Assembly (NCBI RefSeq): GCF_000188155.2
Contig: NZ_KE124774.1
Span: forward strand, 1,246,356-1,310,355
Origin: Methylocystis sp. ATCC 49242
Lineage (GTDB): Bacteria; Pseudomonadota; Alphaproteobacteria; Rhizobiales; Beijerinckiaceae
Length of the DNA stretch: 64,000 nucleotides
Reading direction: 5' to 3'
Shown: one piece after another, positions 46,910-56,810 of the stretch
Layout of the letters: each line of letters begins with the position of its first letter
How positions within the stretch are numbered: the first letter of the stretch is position 1
Notes under the pieces: generated by a model
Told to the model about the DNA's origin: nothing
The model's input: the letters and a program-made list of their open reading frames with translations, nothing else
Databases searched by the model: none
Program-made: the position numbers and the translations under genes

Positions 46910-47161
46910 CTATGGCACCTTCGGCCGAGTTGTGATTCCCGAATCACAGATTTCGATCTCGATATCGTCTCTGCTGTTAACATTCTGAAAGAAAGTCAGA
47001 ACCCTCCTCTTGTCTTCGTCATTCAGACGGCACAATTCACGAAGTGTTTCGAGCGCGTTCCGTTCCTGGATGAGGTAAAGAAACTCGAGAAACTCTGCGC
47101 CACGCCACTCCAGAACCTTTTGCCCGACAGCCTCGGCCAGGCGAACATCTGCCCCACGCAT
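46910..47161 (-). CDS. hypothetical small acidic protein
   Basis: 83 aa from MRGADVRLAEAVGQKVLEWR, ATG 47161 with AAGGG seven bases upstream. Mostly helical (FLEFLYLIQERNALETLREL, NDEDKRRVLTFFQNVNSRDD). No family recognised. The start signal and composition suggest a real gene; codon use is less GC-rich than in neighbours. Confidence 0.5.
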   Translation of the reverse strand: MRGADVRLAEAVGQKVLEWRGAEFLEFLYLIQERNALETLRELCRLNDEDKRRVLTFFQNVNSRDDIEIEICDSGITTRPKVP

Positions 47162-47622
47162 TTTAGAACCCTTCAATATCCTACAATGTCTAATAGTCCC
47201 GCCGCATCAAAGCTTTGCACTTGCCGCCATGCATGTCGAAAAGGCGCGCAGGGCTGTCTCATGCATTAAAATGTAATATATTTTGCACGGTTACATGAAG
47301 TACGTGATTTCGTACTGGCGTCGGCGCGCCTCAAGTCCATGCGCCCGTCGGACAGGAAAACGCGGCGACGCGTTCTCACCCCTTCTCAACGCCGCAATAA
47401 TCGTCTAACAGAACCACGACTTTCGAGCCGGGCGCGCCCGCTCGCCGCCCCATGACCTGTCGCATGGGACGGGCGTCTTATCAGACGCCCTTAAAGGGCA
47501 TTCCGGGACGCGTTCCGGTCCAAGAGGCCGGAAGCGGCCTTTTTTTTGCGCGCTCGCCACCCGGCGAAACACGAAGACGACTCAAGCCCGCCCGTTCAGG
47601 ACGGGCGTCCAGAAGGACGCTT
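47162..47622. promoter_or_regulatory. carB leader region with two hairpins
   Basis: 461 bases between the small gene and carB. It contains GGGCGTCT-TATC-AGACGCCC (47471-47490), a perfect 8-bp stem, and, 35 bases later, AGGCCG-GAAG-CGGCCT followed by eight T (47525-47547). It may carry a transcription attenuator or the end of an upstream transcript. An upstream in-frame ATG at 47452 is ignored because conservation begins at 47623. Confidence 0.5.
47525..47547 (+). terminator. intrinsic terminator or attenuator before carB
   Basis: Six-bp GC stem AGGCCG/CGGCCT with GAAG loop and a T8 tract, about 75 bases upstream of the carB ATG on the same strand. As no plus-strand gene ends just before it, attenuation of carB is the simpler reading. 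Confidence 0.6.
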
Positions 47623-50600
47623 ATGCCGAAAAGAACCGACATATCGACAATCCTGATCATCGGCGCGGGGCCCATCGTCATCGGACAGGCCTGCGAGTTC
47701 GACTACTCCGGCACGCAGGCCTGCAAGGCGCTGAAGGCCGAGGGGTACCGGATCGTGCTCGTCAACTCCAATCCGGCGACGATCATGACCGACCCGGATC
47801 TGGCGCATCGAACCTATGTCGAGCCGATCACGCCGGAATTCGTCGCCAAGGTCATCGAGAAGGAGCGCTATGCGGTCCCCGGCGGCTTCGCGCTGCTGCC
47901 GACCATGGGCGGCCAGACCGCGCTGAACTGCGCGCTCAGCCTCGAAAAAATGGGCGTGCTGAAGAAATTCGACGTCGAGATGATCGGCGCCACGGCGCAC
48001 GCCATCGACAAGGCGGAGGACCGCGAACTCTTCCGCGAGGCGATGACCAAGATCGGTCTGGAGACGCCGCGCTCGCACCATATCAAGACGCTGCCGCAGG
48101 CGCTGGAGGCGCTGGACGACATCGGCCTGCCCGCCATCATCCGGCCGTCGTTCACGCTGGGCGGCACCGGCGGCGGCATCGCCTACAACAAGGCCGAGTT
48201 CATCGAGATCGTCGAGCGCGGCATCGACGCTTCGCCGACCAATGAGGTTCTGGTCGAGGAAAGCGTCCTCGGCTGGAAGGAATACGAGATGGAGGTCGTC
48301 CGCGACAAGGCGGACAACTGCATCATCGTCTGCTCCATCGAGAACATCGACCCGATGGGCGTTCACACCGGCGACTCGATCACCGTCGCCCCGGCGCTGA
48401 CGCTGACGGACAAAGAATATCAGATCATGCGCGACGCCTCGCTCGCCGTGCTGCGCGAGATCGGCGTCGAGACCGGCGGCTCCAACGTGCAATTCGCGGT
48501 CGATCCGCGCACCGGCCGCATGATCGTCATCGAAATGAACCCGCGCGTGTCGCGCTCCTCGGCGCTGGCGTCCAAGGCCACGGGCTTCCCCATCGCCAAG
48601 GTCGCCGCACGCCTCGCGGTAGGCTACACGCTCGACGAGATCGCCAACGACATCACCGGCGGCGCCACGCCCGCCTCCTTCGAGCCGACGATCGATTATG
48701 TCGTCACGAAGATCCCTCGTTTCGCCTTCGAGAAATTTCCGGGCGCCGAGCCGGTCCTGACTACCGCGATGAAATCGGTCGGCGAGGCGATGGCCATCGG
48801 CCGCAATTTCGCCGAGTCGCTGCAGAAGGCGCTCCGCTCGCTGGAGACCGGCCTTTCCGGTCTCGACGAGATCGAGATCGAGGGGCTGGGCAAGGGCGAC
48901 GACATGAACGTGCTGCGCGGCGCGCTCGGCACGCCGACGCCGGATCGCCTGCTCGTCGTCGGTCAGGCGCTGCGCCTCGGCATGTCCCGGCAAGAGATTC
49001 ACGAGGCCTGCAAGATCGATCCGTGGTTCATCGACCGCCTCGCGGAAATCGTGGCGCTCGAAGACAAGGTGCGAAAATTCGGCCTGCCGAAAGACGCCGA
49101 GAATTTCCGCAAACTGAAATTCGCCGGCTTCTCCGACGTGCGCCTCGCGACGCTGACGGGACTTGAGGAGAAAGACGTGCGGGCCGCCCGCCACGCGCTG
49201 CAGGTCCGTCCGGTCTACAAGCGCATCGACACCTGCGCGGCGGAGTTCGCCTCGCCCACGGCCTACATGTATTCGACCTACGAGGCGCCTTTCATCGGCG
49301 CGCCCGAGAGCGAAGCCCGGCCGACGGACAAGAAGAAGATCGTCATTCTCGGCGGCGGGCCGAACCGCATCGGACAAGGCATCGAATTCGATTATTGCTG
49401 CTGCCACGCCTGTTTCGCCCTGGCCGACGCCGGCTATGAGACGATCATGATCAATTGCAATCCTGAGACGGTCTCCACCGACTACGACACTTCGGATCGC
49501 CTCTATTTCGAGCCGCTTACGAACGAGGACGTCGCGGAGATTCTCGATGTCGAGAAGTCGAACGGAACGCTCGTCGGCGTAATCGTCCAGTACGGCGGGC
49601 AAACGCCGCTGAAGCTCGCGCATGGTCTCGCGCAGGCGGGCGCGCCCATTCTCGGCACGCCGGTCGATTCGATCGACCTCGCCGAGGACCGCGACCGCTT
49701 CAAGCGCCTGCTCGACAAGCTCGGACTGAAACAGCCGAAGAACGGCATCGCCTATTCGGTCGAGCAGTCGCGCATCGTCGCAGGCGAACTCGGGCTGCCG
49801 CTCGTCGTGCGCCCGTCCTACGTGCTCGGCGGCCGCGCCATGGCCATCATCCGCGACCAGTCGGAGCTCGACGAATATCTGCTCGGCACGCTGCCGACGC
49901 TAGTGCCCTCCGAGATCAAGGCGCGCTATCCCAATGACAAGACCGGGCAGATCAATATGGTGCTCGGCAAGAATCCGCTGCTCTTCGACCGCTATCTCAC
50001 CGATGCAATCGAAGTGGACGTGGACTGCCTCGCCGACGGCGAGCAGGCGGCAATCGCCGGCGTGATGGAGCACATCGAGGAAGCGGGCATCCACTCGGGC
50101 GACTCCGCCTGCTCCCTGCCGCCGCGCTCCCTGCCGCCGGAAACCATCCTGGCGCTCGAGGAGCAGACGAAGAGCCTCGCCATGGCGCTTGGCGTCGTCG
50201 GCCTGATGAATGTGCAATTTGCGCTCAAGGACGGCGAGATCTACGTTCTCGAAGTCAATCCGCGCGCCTCGCGCACGGTGCCCTTCGTGGCCAAGGTCGT
50301 CGGCGTGCCGGTCGCCAAGATCGCCGCGCGGGTGATGGCGGGCGAAAAGCTCGCGAATTTCACCCTGCCCGACACGCGCCCGGCCCATGTCGGCGTGAAG
50401 GAGGCGGTCTTCCCCTTCGCGCGTTTCCCCGGCGTCGACACGGTCCTCGGCCCCGAGATGCGCTCGACCGGCGAAGTCATCGGTCTGGACCGTTGCTTCG
50501 ACGCGGCCTTCGTAAAGAGCCAGCTCGGCGGCGGAACGAAAGCGCCGCGCGAGGGCGTGGTCTTCGTATCGGTCCGCGACGAGGACAAGTCCCGGGTCGT

Positions 50601-50955
50601 TCCCGCCATCCGGCTTCTCAAAGAGATCGGCTTTTCCGTCGTCGCGACCGGCGGCACGGCGCGCTATCTGGTCGAACAGGGCATCTCGGCGCAGAAGATC
50701 AACAAGGTCTCGGAGGGCCGGCCGCATATCGTCGACGCAATCAAGAACGGCTCGATCCAGCTCGTGTTCAACACGACGGAGGGCGCTCAGGCGCTCGCCG
50801 ACTCCCGTTCCTTGCGCCGCGCGGCGCTTCTGCATAAGGTTCCATATTATACCACCCTGGCGGGGGCCATCGCCGCCGCTCAGGGCATTCAGGCATATGT
50901 TTCGGGAGATCTGGAAGCGCGGGCGTTGCAGGATTACTTCGAGCCCCGCAACTGA
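47623..50955 (+). CDS. carB: carbamoyl-phosphate synthase large subunit
   Basis: 1110 aa from [27 protein letters not shown] lies 5-8 bases upstream. Two homologous ATP-grasp halves: [15 protein letters not shown] and [15 protein letters not shown] in the first, [20 protein letters not shown] and [16 protein letters not shown] in the second. The C-terminal allosteric MGS domain starts near residue 970 ([20 protein letters not shown]). Makes carbamoyl phosphate for arginine and pyrimidine synthesis with CarA, whose gene is not in the window. Confidence 0.97.
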   Translation: MPKRTDISTILIIGAGPIVIGQACEFDYSGTQACKALKAEGYRIVLVNSNPATIMTDPDLAHRTYVEPITPEFVAKVIEKERYAVPGGFALLPTMGGQTALNCALSLEKMGVLKKFDVEMIGATAHAIDKAEDRELFREAMTKIGLETPRSHHIKTLPQALEALDDIGLPAIIRPSFTLGGTGGGIAYNKAEFIEIVERGIDASPTNEVLVEESVLGWKEYEMEVVRDKADNCIIVCSIENIDPMGVHTGDSITVAPALTLTDKEYQIMRDASLAVLREIGVETGGSNVQFAVDPRTGRMIVIEMNPRVSRSSALASKATGFPIAKVAARLAVGYTLDEIANDITGGATPASFEPTIDYVVTKIPRFAFEKFPGAEPVLTTAMKSVGEAMAIGRNFAESLQKALRSLETGLSGLDEIEIEGLGKGDDMNVLRGALGTPTPDRLLVVGQALRLGMSRQEIHEACKIDPWFIDRLAEIVALEDKVRKFGLPKDAENFRKLKFAGFSDVRLATLTGLEEKDVRAARHALQVRPVYKRIDTCAAEFASPTAYMYSTYEAPFIGAPESEARPTDKKKIVILGGGPNRIGQGIEFDYCCCHACFALADAGYETIMINCNPETVSTDYDTSDRLYFEPLTNEDVAEILDVEKSNGTLVGVIVQYGGQTPLKLAHGLAQAGAPILGTPVDSIDLAEDRDRFKRLLDKLGLKQPKNGIAYSVEQSRIVAGELGLPLVVRPSYVLGGRAMAIIRDQSELDEYLLGTLPTLVPSEIKARYPNDKTGQINMVLGKNPLLFDRYLTDAIEVDVDCLADGEQAAIAGVMEHIEEAGIHSGDSACSLPPRSLPPETILALEEQTKSLAMALGVVGLMNVQFALKDGEIYVLEVNPRASRTVPFVAKVVGVPVAKIAARVMAGEKLANFTLPDTRPAHVGVKEAVFPFARFPGVDTVLGPEMRSTGEVIGLDRCFDAAFVKSQLGGGTKAPREGVVFVSVRDEDKSRVVPAIRLLKEIGFSVVATGGTARYLVEQGISAQKINKVSEGRPHIVDAIKNGSIQLVFNTTEGAQALADSRSLRRAALLHKVPYYTTLAGAIAAAQGIQAYVSGDLEARALQDYFEPRN

Positions 50956-51159
50956 CGGAAACCAAAGGTTGATCGGCGACGCTCCGTCGCGCGGGCCCGG
51001 GGCCCGGTCGCCGTAAAGGCGAAAGCGCGGGGCGCCGCTGTGGCGGCAAATTCAACGCGACCATGATTCGGGGAGTCCCGCGCCGGTGTCCATGCCCGCG
51101 GGAGAAGCGGGTTTTCCCCGATAAAGAGGCGAATCGACGAAAGGCGAAGAGCGAGACCG

Positions 51160-51633
51160 ATGGACAAGGTGCCCATGACAGCCCCCGGCTACGCCGCGCT
51201 CGCAGAAGAACTGCGCCGCCGGCAGCAGGAAGACCGCCCGCGCATCATCCAGCAGATCTCGGAGGCGCGCGCCCATGGCGACCTCTCGGAGAACGCCGAA
51301 TATCACGCCGCCAAGGAAGCGCAGTCGCTCAACGAGGGCCGCATCGCCGAGCTGGAGGACAAGCTCTCGCGCGCCGAGGTGATCGACGTGTCCAAGCTCA
51401 CGGGCTCGACCATCAAGTTCGGCGCGACAGTCACTGTCGTCGACGAGGACACCGACGAGGAAAAGGCCTATCAGATCGTCGGCGAGACCGAGGCCGACGT
51501 TAAGAGCGGCCGCGTCTCCATCACGAGCCCCATCGCCCGCGCGCTGATCGGCAAGACGGTCGGCGACACGGTGGAGGTGAAAACCCCCGGCGGCGGCAAA
51601 AGCTACGAGATATTGAAGGTCGCGTTTGTGTGA
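51160..51633 (+). CDS. greA: transcription elongation factor GreA
   Basis: 157 aa. N-terminal coiled coil ([40 protein letters not shown] with the conserved DLSENAEY tip) and C-terminal FKBP-like domain ([20 protein letters not shown]). Rescues backtracked RNA polymerase. Full length; it ends inside the start region of the next gene. Confidence 0.96.
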   Translation: MDKVPMTAPGYAALAEELRRRQQEDRPRIIQQISEARAHGDLSENAEYHAAKEAQSLNEGRIAELEDKLSRAEVIDVSKLTGSTIKFGATVTVVDEDTDEEKAYQIVGETEADVKSGRVSITSPIARALIGKTVGDTVEVKTPGGGKSYEILKVAFV

Positions 51634-52615
51634 CGGAGCCCGCTCGGGTCCTCTCCCCGCTAGCGGGGAGAGTAGTTTTGCGCCCCTCCTGCCGCCCGCG
51701 ACCACCCTTCGCATCCTCTCCGACGGCCGCGCCGGCCATGAGGCGCAGACGCTGGGGATCGCCGAGGCGCTTGGCCTGACGCCCGACATCAGGCGCATCG
51801 CGCCTCGAAAATTCTACGACTGGATCGCGCCCTTCGGACCGCCCGACCCGCAGGACGCGCCAGCCTTCGCGCCGCCTTACCCCGACATCGCCATCGCCGC
51901 AGGGCGCCGCACGATACCCGCGCTGCGGCGGCTGAAGCGGGATTCGGGCGGCGCAACTTTCACGGTCTACGTCAACAGGCCGACGACCGGGCCGGGAACA
52001 GCCGACCTGATCGTCGCGCCCCGCCATGACCGCCTCTACGCCCCTAACGTCATTTCGGCGCTCACCCCGGCGAATCGCGTCACGCCCGAGCGCCTCGCCC
52101 GAGCGCGCGCCGCGCCCGATCCGCGCATCGCCGCCCTGCCCCGGCCCCGAGCCGCCATGCTGATCGGCAGCGCCGAGGGCGTTGTTTACGATCTCGATTT
52201 CATTGCGAGTTACCTGCTCGCCGCCGGCGAAAGCGTGATGGCGACGCCCTCCCGCCGCACGCCGCCGGAAATCTCACGAATGTTGCGCGGGGCGCTCTCC
52301 GCTCCGGGCGGCTATTTCTGGGGTGGCGAAGGCGAGAACCCCTATTTATCCATGCTCGCCAACGCCGACCGCATCATTGTCACGGGCGACAGCGTGAATA
52401 TGGTGGGAGAGGCCGTCGCGACCGGCGCGCCGGTGCATGTCATCGAGCCCTTCGTGACGCGCAGAAAGCTCAGGGCCTATCTCGCCGCGCTGGAGAAAGC
52501 GGGCGCCATCCGCATCTGGAGCGGTCCTTTCGATGACTGGACCTACAAGCCGATCAACTCCACGCCGACGATCGCGCGCGGCGTCGCGGAAGCCTTCCGG
52601 CGCTTCGCGGCATGA
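51626..52615 (+). CDS. ELM1/GtrOC1-family protein (mitochondrial-fission-ELM1-like)
   Basis: The frame opens at GTG 51626, overlapping the greA stop, and reads through a perfect palindrome (51651-51672). The conserved part begins near 51702 ([20 protein letters not shown]). Then [48 protein letters not shown] and ITGDS-type [14 protein letters not shown]-like [20 protein letters not shown]. The fold is GT-B-like and the family is widespread in alphaproteobacteria with unknown function, perhaps in envelope glycolipid synthesis. The true start is unclear because no good codon follows the palindrome. Confidence 0.8.
   Translation: MCDGARSGPLPASGESSFAPLLPPATTLRILSDGRAGHEAQTLGIAEALGLTPDIRRIAPRKFYDWIAPFGPPDPQDAPAFAPPYPDIAIAAGRRTIPALRRLKRDSGGATFTVYVNRPTTGPGTADLIVAPRHDRLYAPNVISALTPANRVTPERLARARAAPDPRIAALPRPRAAMLIGSAEGVVYDLDFIASYLLAAGESVMATPSRRTPPEISRMLRGALSAPGGYFWGGEGENPYLSMLANADRIIVTGDSVNMVGEAVATGAPVHVIEPFVTRRKLRAYLAALEKAGAIRIWSGPFDDWTYKPINSTPTIARGVAEAFRRFAA
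51651..51672. repeat. perfect 22-bp palindrome between greA and the ELM1-like gene
   Basis: CTCTCCCCGC is followed by its reverse complement after TA. It shares the CCCCGC...GCGGGG core with the repeats flanking the DUF559 gene at 54.0-54.5 kb. It may end greA transcripts but lacks a T tract. Confidence 0.7.
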
Positions 52616-52686
52616 GGCGGAGGGATTGCAGCGCGACGCATAATCGCTAGATTGCGGGCTCCTTCGAGGCCCCCAGCGAGTCCCAA

Positions 52687-53628
52687 ATGTCAGCCCCACA
52701 ACACGCGCGCGTCATCATCATCGGCTCCGGGCCGGCCGGCTATACGGCGGCGATCTACTCTGCGCGAGCCCTCCTCGAACCGATGCTGATCGCCGGCTTC
52801 GATCAGGGCGGGCAGCTCATGATCACCACCGACGTAGAGAATTACCCCGGCTTCGCCGAGCCCATTCAAGGCCCCTGGCTGATGGAGCAGATGCGACTGC
52901 AGGCTGAGCATGTCGGCGCGAAGCTCGTCTCGGATCACATCGTGGAAGCGCGGCTCGACAGGCGCCCCTTCACGCTCATCGGCGACAGCGGAAAGACCTA
53001 TACCTGCGACGCGCTGATCATTGCGACCGGCGCCAAGGCGAAATGGCTCGGCCTGCCGAGCGAAGAGAAATTCAAGGGCTTCGGCGTATCCGCCTGCGCC
53101 ACCTGCGACGGCTTCTTTTTCCGCGGCAAGAAGGTCGTCGTGGTCGGAGGCGGCAATACGGCGGTCGAGGAGGCGCTCTATCTCTCCAACCTCGCCTCGC
53201 ATGTCACCCTGGTGCATCGACGCGACACGCTGCGCTCCGAGCGCGTGCTGCAGGAGCGCCTGAGCAAGCGCGAAAACATCTCCGTCCTCTTCGACCACGT
53301 CATCGACGAGATCACGGGCGACGACGAGCCGCCGACCGTTTCGGGCGTGAGGGTGAAGAACGTCAAGACCGGCGAGACGCAGACGCTCGACGTGGAGGGA
53401 GTCTTCATCGCCATCGGACATGCGCCGGCGTCCGAACTCTTCAAGGGTCAGCTTACCCTGAAGCCGTCCGGCTACATCGCCGTTGAGCCGGGCACGACGC
53501 GCACCAATATTGCGGGTGTCTATGCGGCGGGCGACGTCGCGGACGAGGTTTACCGCCAGGCGGTGACGGCCGCGGGGCTCGGCTGCATGGCCGCGCTCGA
53601 GGTGGAGAAGTTCCTGCTGGACGCGTGA
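52687..53628 (+). CDS. trxB: thioredoxin-disulfide reductase
   Basis: 313 aa. FAD site GSGPAGYTAAIYSARALLEP at the N-terminus, redox-active CATCDG near residue 138, NADPH site VVVGGGNTAVEEALYL, and closing FAD motif NIAGVYAAGDVADEVYRQAV. Transfers electrons from NADPH to thioredoxin. Full length and typical. It precedes the CDGSH gene by 12 bases. Confidence 0.96.
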   Translation: MSAPQHARVIIIGSGPAGYTAAIYSARALLEPMLIAGFDQGGQLMITTDVENYPGFAEPIQGPWLMEQMRLQAEHVGAKLVSDHIVEARLDRRPFTLIGDSGKTYTCDALIIATGAKAKWLGLPSEEKFKGFGVSACATCDGFFFRGKKVVVVGGGNTAVEEALYLSNLASHVTLVHRRDTLRSERVLQERLSKRENISVLFDHVIDEITGDDEPPTVSGVRVKNVKTGETQTLDVEGVFIAIGHAPASELFKGQLTLKPSGYIAVEPGTTRTNIAGVYAAGDVADEVYRQAVTAAGLGCMAALEVEKFLLDA

Positions 53629-53640
53629 GGAGAAAAAAAC

Positions 53641-53880
53641 GTGACGGAACGCGTGATCTTCCAGAAGAAAGCCATGCCGATCGAGGTCGAGGCCGGCAAG
53701 ACCTACTACTGGTGCGCCTGCGGACGCAGCGCCAAACAGCCGTTCTGCGACGGCGCCCACAAGGGCACGGGGATCGAGCCGGTCGCCTACAAGGCGGAGG
53801 CGACCGGCAAGGCTTTCTTCTGCGGCTGCAAGCACAGCAAGAAGGAGCCGCTCTGCGACGGCACACACAAGGAGCTGTGA
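53641..53880 (+). CDS. CDGSH-type iron-sulfur protein (two motifs)
   Basis: 79 aa starting at GTG 53641. Two cluster motifs: CACGRSAKQPFCDGAHKG (CxC...CDGxH) and CGCKHSKKEPLCDGTHKE. Each holds a 2Fe-2S cluster by three Cys and one His. Bacterial members are small redox or cluster-transfer proteins. Co-transcribed with trxB. Confidence 0.93.
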   Translation: MTERVIFQKKAMPIEVEAGKTYYWCACGRSAKQPFCDGAHKGTGIEPVAYKAEATGKAFFCGCKHSKKEPLCDGTHKEL

Positions 53881-54000
53881 GGCCGCCAAAACTCGGGCAG
53901 CCGGACCGCACCTAATCCTTCCCGCATGCGCGAGGGGAGCAATCCTCACTGGATCAAGATCACATGAGGAGTTCGCGCGATCCCCGGAAAGGCTCACGGA

Positions 54001-54045
54001 TTCCCCTCCCCCCGCTTGCGGTGGGGAAGGGTTAGGGGTGGGGGG
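54001..54045 (+). repeat. left copy of the DUF559-flanking palindromic repeat
   Basis: Stem CCCTCCCCCCGC / GGTGGGGAAGGG around TTGC, then GGGGTGGGGGG. Ends eight bases before the DUF559 ATG. Confidence 0.8.
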
Positions 54046-54053
54046 CTCGCGCA

Positions 54054-54428
54054 ATGGGCAACAAATCCGACCGATCCGACCCGAGAACTTCCCGCGCCAG
54101 AGCGCTCAGACGCGACGCCACTCCGGCCGAGCGAAAACTCTGGTCACAACTGAAGCAGCTGGAAATCGCCGGCAGCCACTTTCGCCGCCAGGCGCCTATC
54201 GGGCCCTATTTTGCCGACTTCGCCTGTTATCGCACCCGCCTTGTTGTCGAAGTTGACGGCGAGCAGCACGGCATCGACGCGGCACGCCGCCACGACGAGG
54301 CCCGAACGCGTTTTCTCCAGTCGAATGGCTACCGCGTGCTACGCTTTTGGAACGCGGAAGTCCTGAGTAACCTCGAAAGCGTTGTGGACACGGTTTGCGC
54401 CGCGCTCTACCAAACACCCGAGCAGTAA
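54054..54428 (+). CDS. DUF559 (Vsr-like endonuclease fold) protein
   Basis: 124 aa. N-terminal helix pair [20 protein letters not shown], then [20 protein letters not shown] and [20 protein letters not shown], ending [20 protein letters not shown]. The ADF Asp and the EVDG acidic pair are the metal-binding residues of the PD-(D/E)XK/Vsr-like fold. DUF559 proteins are common in alphaproteobacteria, with no established role. The gene is bounded by inverted repeats and may be a selfish or repeat-linked nuclease. Not obviously in an operon with glyS. Confidence 0.85.
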   Translation: MGNKSDRSDPRTSRARALRRDATPAERKLWSQLKQLEIAGSHFRRQAPIGPYFADFACYRTRLVVEVDGEQHGIDAARRHDEARTRFLQSNGYRVLRFWNAEVLSNLESVVDTVCAALYQTPEQ

Positions 54429-54434
54429 CCGTGT

Positions 54435-54478
54435 CCCCCCACCCCTGCCCCTCCCCGCCGCAAGCGGGGGGAGGGAAA
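54435..54478 (-). repeat. right copy of the DUF559-flanking palindromic repeat
   Basis: Inverted copy of 54001-54045. It begins six bases after the DUF559 stop and ends 23 bases before the glyS ATG, so it replaces the region where a glyS leader or ribosome-binding site would be. Confidence 0.8.
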
Positions 54479-54501
54479 CGAGCCGCGCGACAACACCGCC
54501 C

Positions 54502-56679
54502 ATGCCCGACCTTCTCCTTGAACTCTTTTCCGAAGAAATTCCCGCGCGCATGCAGCGTCAGGCGGCCGACGACCTCAGGCGGCTCGTCACCAATGCGCTC
54601 GTTGAGCGCGGCCTGACCTATGAGGGCGCGAGCGCTTACGCCACGCCGCGTCGCCTTGCTTTGCAGGTCGTTGGCCTGCCCGGCCGCCAGCCGGACGTGC
54701 GCGAGGAGCGGAAAGGTCCGCGCGTCGGCGCGCCGGACGCGGCCATACAGGGGTTTCTGAAAAGCGCGGGGCTGGCGTCGCTCGATCAGGCGAGGATCGA
54801 GAAGGACAAGAAAGGCGCGGAATTCTATCTCGCCGTCATCGAGCGCCCGGGCGCCGAGACGATTCAGGTGCTTGCGGAAATCCTGCCCGGAATCGTCAAG
54901 GGCTTTCCCTGGCCGAAATCGATGCGCTGGGGCGCGGCCTCGGAGCGCACGGACTCGCTGCGCTGGGTGCGCCCGCTCCATTCCATTGTCGCGACCTTCG
55001 GGCCAGAGACCGAAACCCCGGACGTCGTGCCTTTCGAGGTGGACGGGATCATCGCGGGCAATACGACGCACGGCCACCGCTTCATGGCGCCGGCGGCGAT
55101 CCATGTGAAGCGCTTCGAGGATTATGCAATGTCGCTCGAGCGCGCCAGGGTCGTCATCGACCCCGAGCGCCGGCGCGACATCATCCTGCACGACGCGAAA
55201 GACCTCGCCTTCGCGCAGGGGCTGGAGCTGGTGGAGGACGCGGGCCTGCTGGAAGAAGTGGCGGGGCTCGTGGAATGGCCCGTGACGCTGATGGGCAGTT
55301 TCGACGAGAGCTTCCTCTCCATTCCGCCGGAAGTCATTCGCGCGACGATCCGCGTGAACCAGAAATGCTTCGTGCTGCGCAAGGACGGCAAGCTTACCAA
55401 CCGCTTCATCCTCGTCTCGAATATCGAGGCGAGCGACCATGGCGCGACGATCGTCGCGGGCAATCAGCGCGTCATCGCGGCGCGCCTGTCGGATGCGAAA
55501 TTCTTCTACGAGACCGATCTGAAGACAAAACTCGAAGACCGACTGCCGAAGCTCGATCAGATCGTTTTCCATGAGAAGCTCGGCACGCAGGGCGAGCGCG
55601 TGAAGCGCATTGCGGCGCTGGCGCGGGAGCTGGCGCCGATCGTCGGCGCCGACCCCGACAAGGCCGCGCGCGCCGCGACGCTCTGCAAGGCCGATCTCGT
55701 CTCGGAAATGGTTGGCGAATTCCCCGAGCTTCAGGGATTGATGGGCAGCTATTACGCGAGCGCGCAAGGCGAAGACCCGTCTGTCGCAAACGCCTGCTAC
55801 GAGCATTACAAGCCGCAGGGCCAGGGCGACTATGCGCCCAAGGACCCGGTGTCCATCGCCGTGGCGCTGGCCGACAAGCTGGATACGCTCGTCGGATTCT
55901 GGGCGATCGATGAGAAGCCGACGGGAAGCAAGGACCCTTACGCGCTGCGCAGGGCGGCGTTGGGGGTGATCAGGATCATATTGGAAAATGAGCTGCGCTT
56001 GCAGGCGCTGCCAATTTTCGATTGTCAATACAATGTGTTCTCATTCCACGGCAAAACCCTGAAGGAAACCAGTGAAGGGATGGTCGGCACGAGCGCCATC
56101 AGCCTCCTCGAATTCTTCATCGACCGCCTGAAGGTCTACTTGCGAGACAAGGGCGCCAGGTACGATCTTATCGATGCGGCGCTCGGCGCCGTTGCGTTCG
56201 ATGAGTCCGAGGAGGAGACTGCGAGCGCGGCGTTACAGGACGACCTGCTCATGATTACGAAAAAAGTTGAAGCGCTCGATAAATTTCTCGCAACCGACGA
56301 CGGCAAGAACCTGCTCGCGGGCTACAAGCGCGCCGTCAACATTCTGAAAGCCGAAGAGAAAAAGGACGGGCCGCGCGCCTACTACCACCGCCATGCGCCG
56401 AACCTGCGCGTCGAGCCGCAGGAGCACAAGCTCGCCGCGGCCATCGCGCGGGCGCGCGAGGAGACGACTGAAAAGCTGGAGAAGGAAGATTTCGCTGGCG
56501 CCATGCGCTCGCTTGCGAAACTGCGCGATCCGGTGGACGCCTTCTTCGAGCATGTGACGGTGAACGCCGACAACGCCGATCTGCGCCTCAACCGCCTGCG
56601 CCTGCTCGCGGAATTGCGCCGCGTGATGATGGGCGTCGCGGATTTCGGGAAAATCGCGGGAGAGGCCGGGACGGCGTAA
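54502..56679 (+). CDS. glyS: glycyl-tRNA synthetase beta subunit
   Basis: 725 aa from [20 protein letters not shown], the conserved beta-subunit N-terminus. Other marks: [78 protein letters not shown], and a C-terminal DALR-like anticodon-binding part ([20 protein letters not shown]). It works with the alpha subunit GlyQ, whose gene is not directly upstream here. The upstream frame from 54382 is a shadow through the repeat. Confidence 0.95.
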   Translation: MPDLLLELFSEEIPARMQRQAADDLRRLVTNALVERGLTYEGASAYATPRRLALQVVGLPGRQPDVREERKGPRVGAPDAAIQGFLKSAGLASLDQARIEKDKKGAEFYLAVIERPGAETIQVLAEILPGIVKGFPWPKSMRWGAASERTDSLRWVRPLHSIVATFGPETETPDVVPFEVDGIIAGNTTHGHRFMAPAAIHVKRFEDYAMSLERARVVIDPERRRDIILHDAKDLAFAQGLELVEDAGLLEEVAGLVEWPVTLMGSFDESFLSIPPEVIRATIRVNQKCFVLRKDGKLTNRFILVSNIEASDHGATIVAGNQRVIAARLSDAKFFYETDLKTKLEDRLPKLDQIVFHEKLGTQGERVKRIAALARELAPIVGADPDKAARAATLCKADLVSEMVGEFPELQGLMGSYYASAQGEDPSVANACYEHYKPQGQGDYAPKDPVSIAVALADKLDTLVGFWAIDEKPTGSKDPYALRRAALGVIRIILENELRLQALPIFDCQYNVFSFHGKTLKETSEGMVGTSAISLLEFFIDRLKVYLRDKGARYDLIDAALGAVAFDESEEETASAALQDDLLMITKKVEALDKFLATDDGKNLLAGYKRAVNILKAEEKKDGPRAYYHRHAPNLRVEPQEHKLAAAIARAREETTEKLEKEDFAGAMRSLAKLRDPVDAFFEHVTVNADNADLRLNRLRLLAELRRVMMGVADFGKIAGEAGTA

Positions 56680-56686
56680 GGTGTCC

Positions 56687-56800
56687 GATTTCCTCGTCCT
56701 TCGGGATGCAAGCTTCGCTTGCTCCTCAGGAGGAGGAAATCCTTGTCCCCGTCCCTCATCCTGTGAGGTACGCCTGAAAGGCGCGTCTCGAAGGATAAAG
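56687..56800. repeat. two Rhizobiales-type intergenic palindromes after glyS
   Basis: The first hairpin spans 56687-56741 (outer arms GATTTCCTC / GAGGAAATC, inner stem GCAAGC-TTC-GCTTGC). The second, about 56754-56797, is of the CCTCATCCT...CGAAGGAT type that is scattered in many Rhizobiales genomes. They lie between the convergent glyS and the activator gene and may act as a bidirectional terminator. Confidence 0.65.
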
Positions 56801-56810
56801 GCGGCGTCCC

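Larger units (their letters stand above)
54001..54478. mobile_element. putative DUF559 nuclease cassette flanked by inverted 44-bp repeats
   Basis: Left repeat 54001-54045 and right repeat 54435-54478 are inverted copies of one sequence: aligned after reverse-complementing the right one, they differ at only four or five positions over about 44 bases. Each contains a stem (CCCTCCCCCCGC-TTGC-GG.GGGGA.GGG) followed by a G-rich tail. The DUF559 gene fills the space between with 8 and 6 bases to spare. No target duplication is obvious. The layout is that of a REP-type palindrome pair around a nuclease-like gene. Confidence 0.6.

Noticed and set aside
47596-49623. 675-aa minus-strand open frame
   Set aside because: Antisense shadow of carB; Arg/Asp-rich composition with no domain pattern.
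54196-56028. 610-aa minus-strand open frame
   Set aside because: Antisense shadow of glyS in GC-rich DNA.
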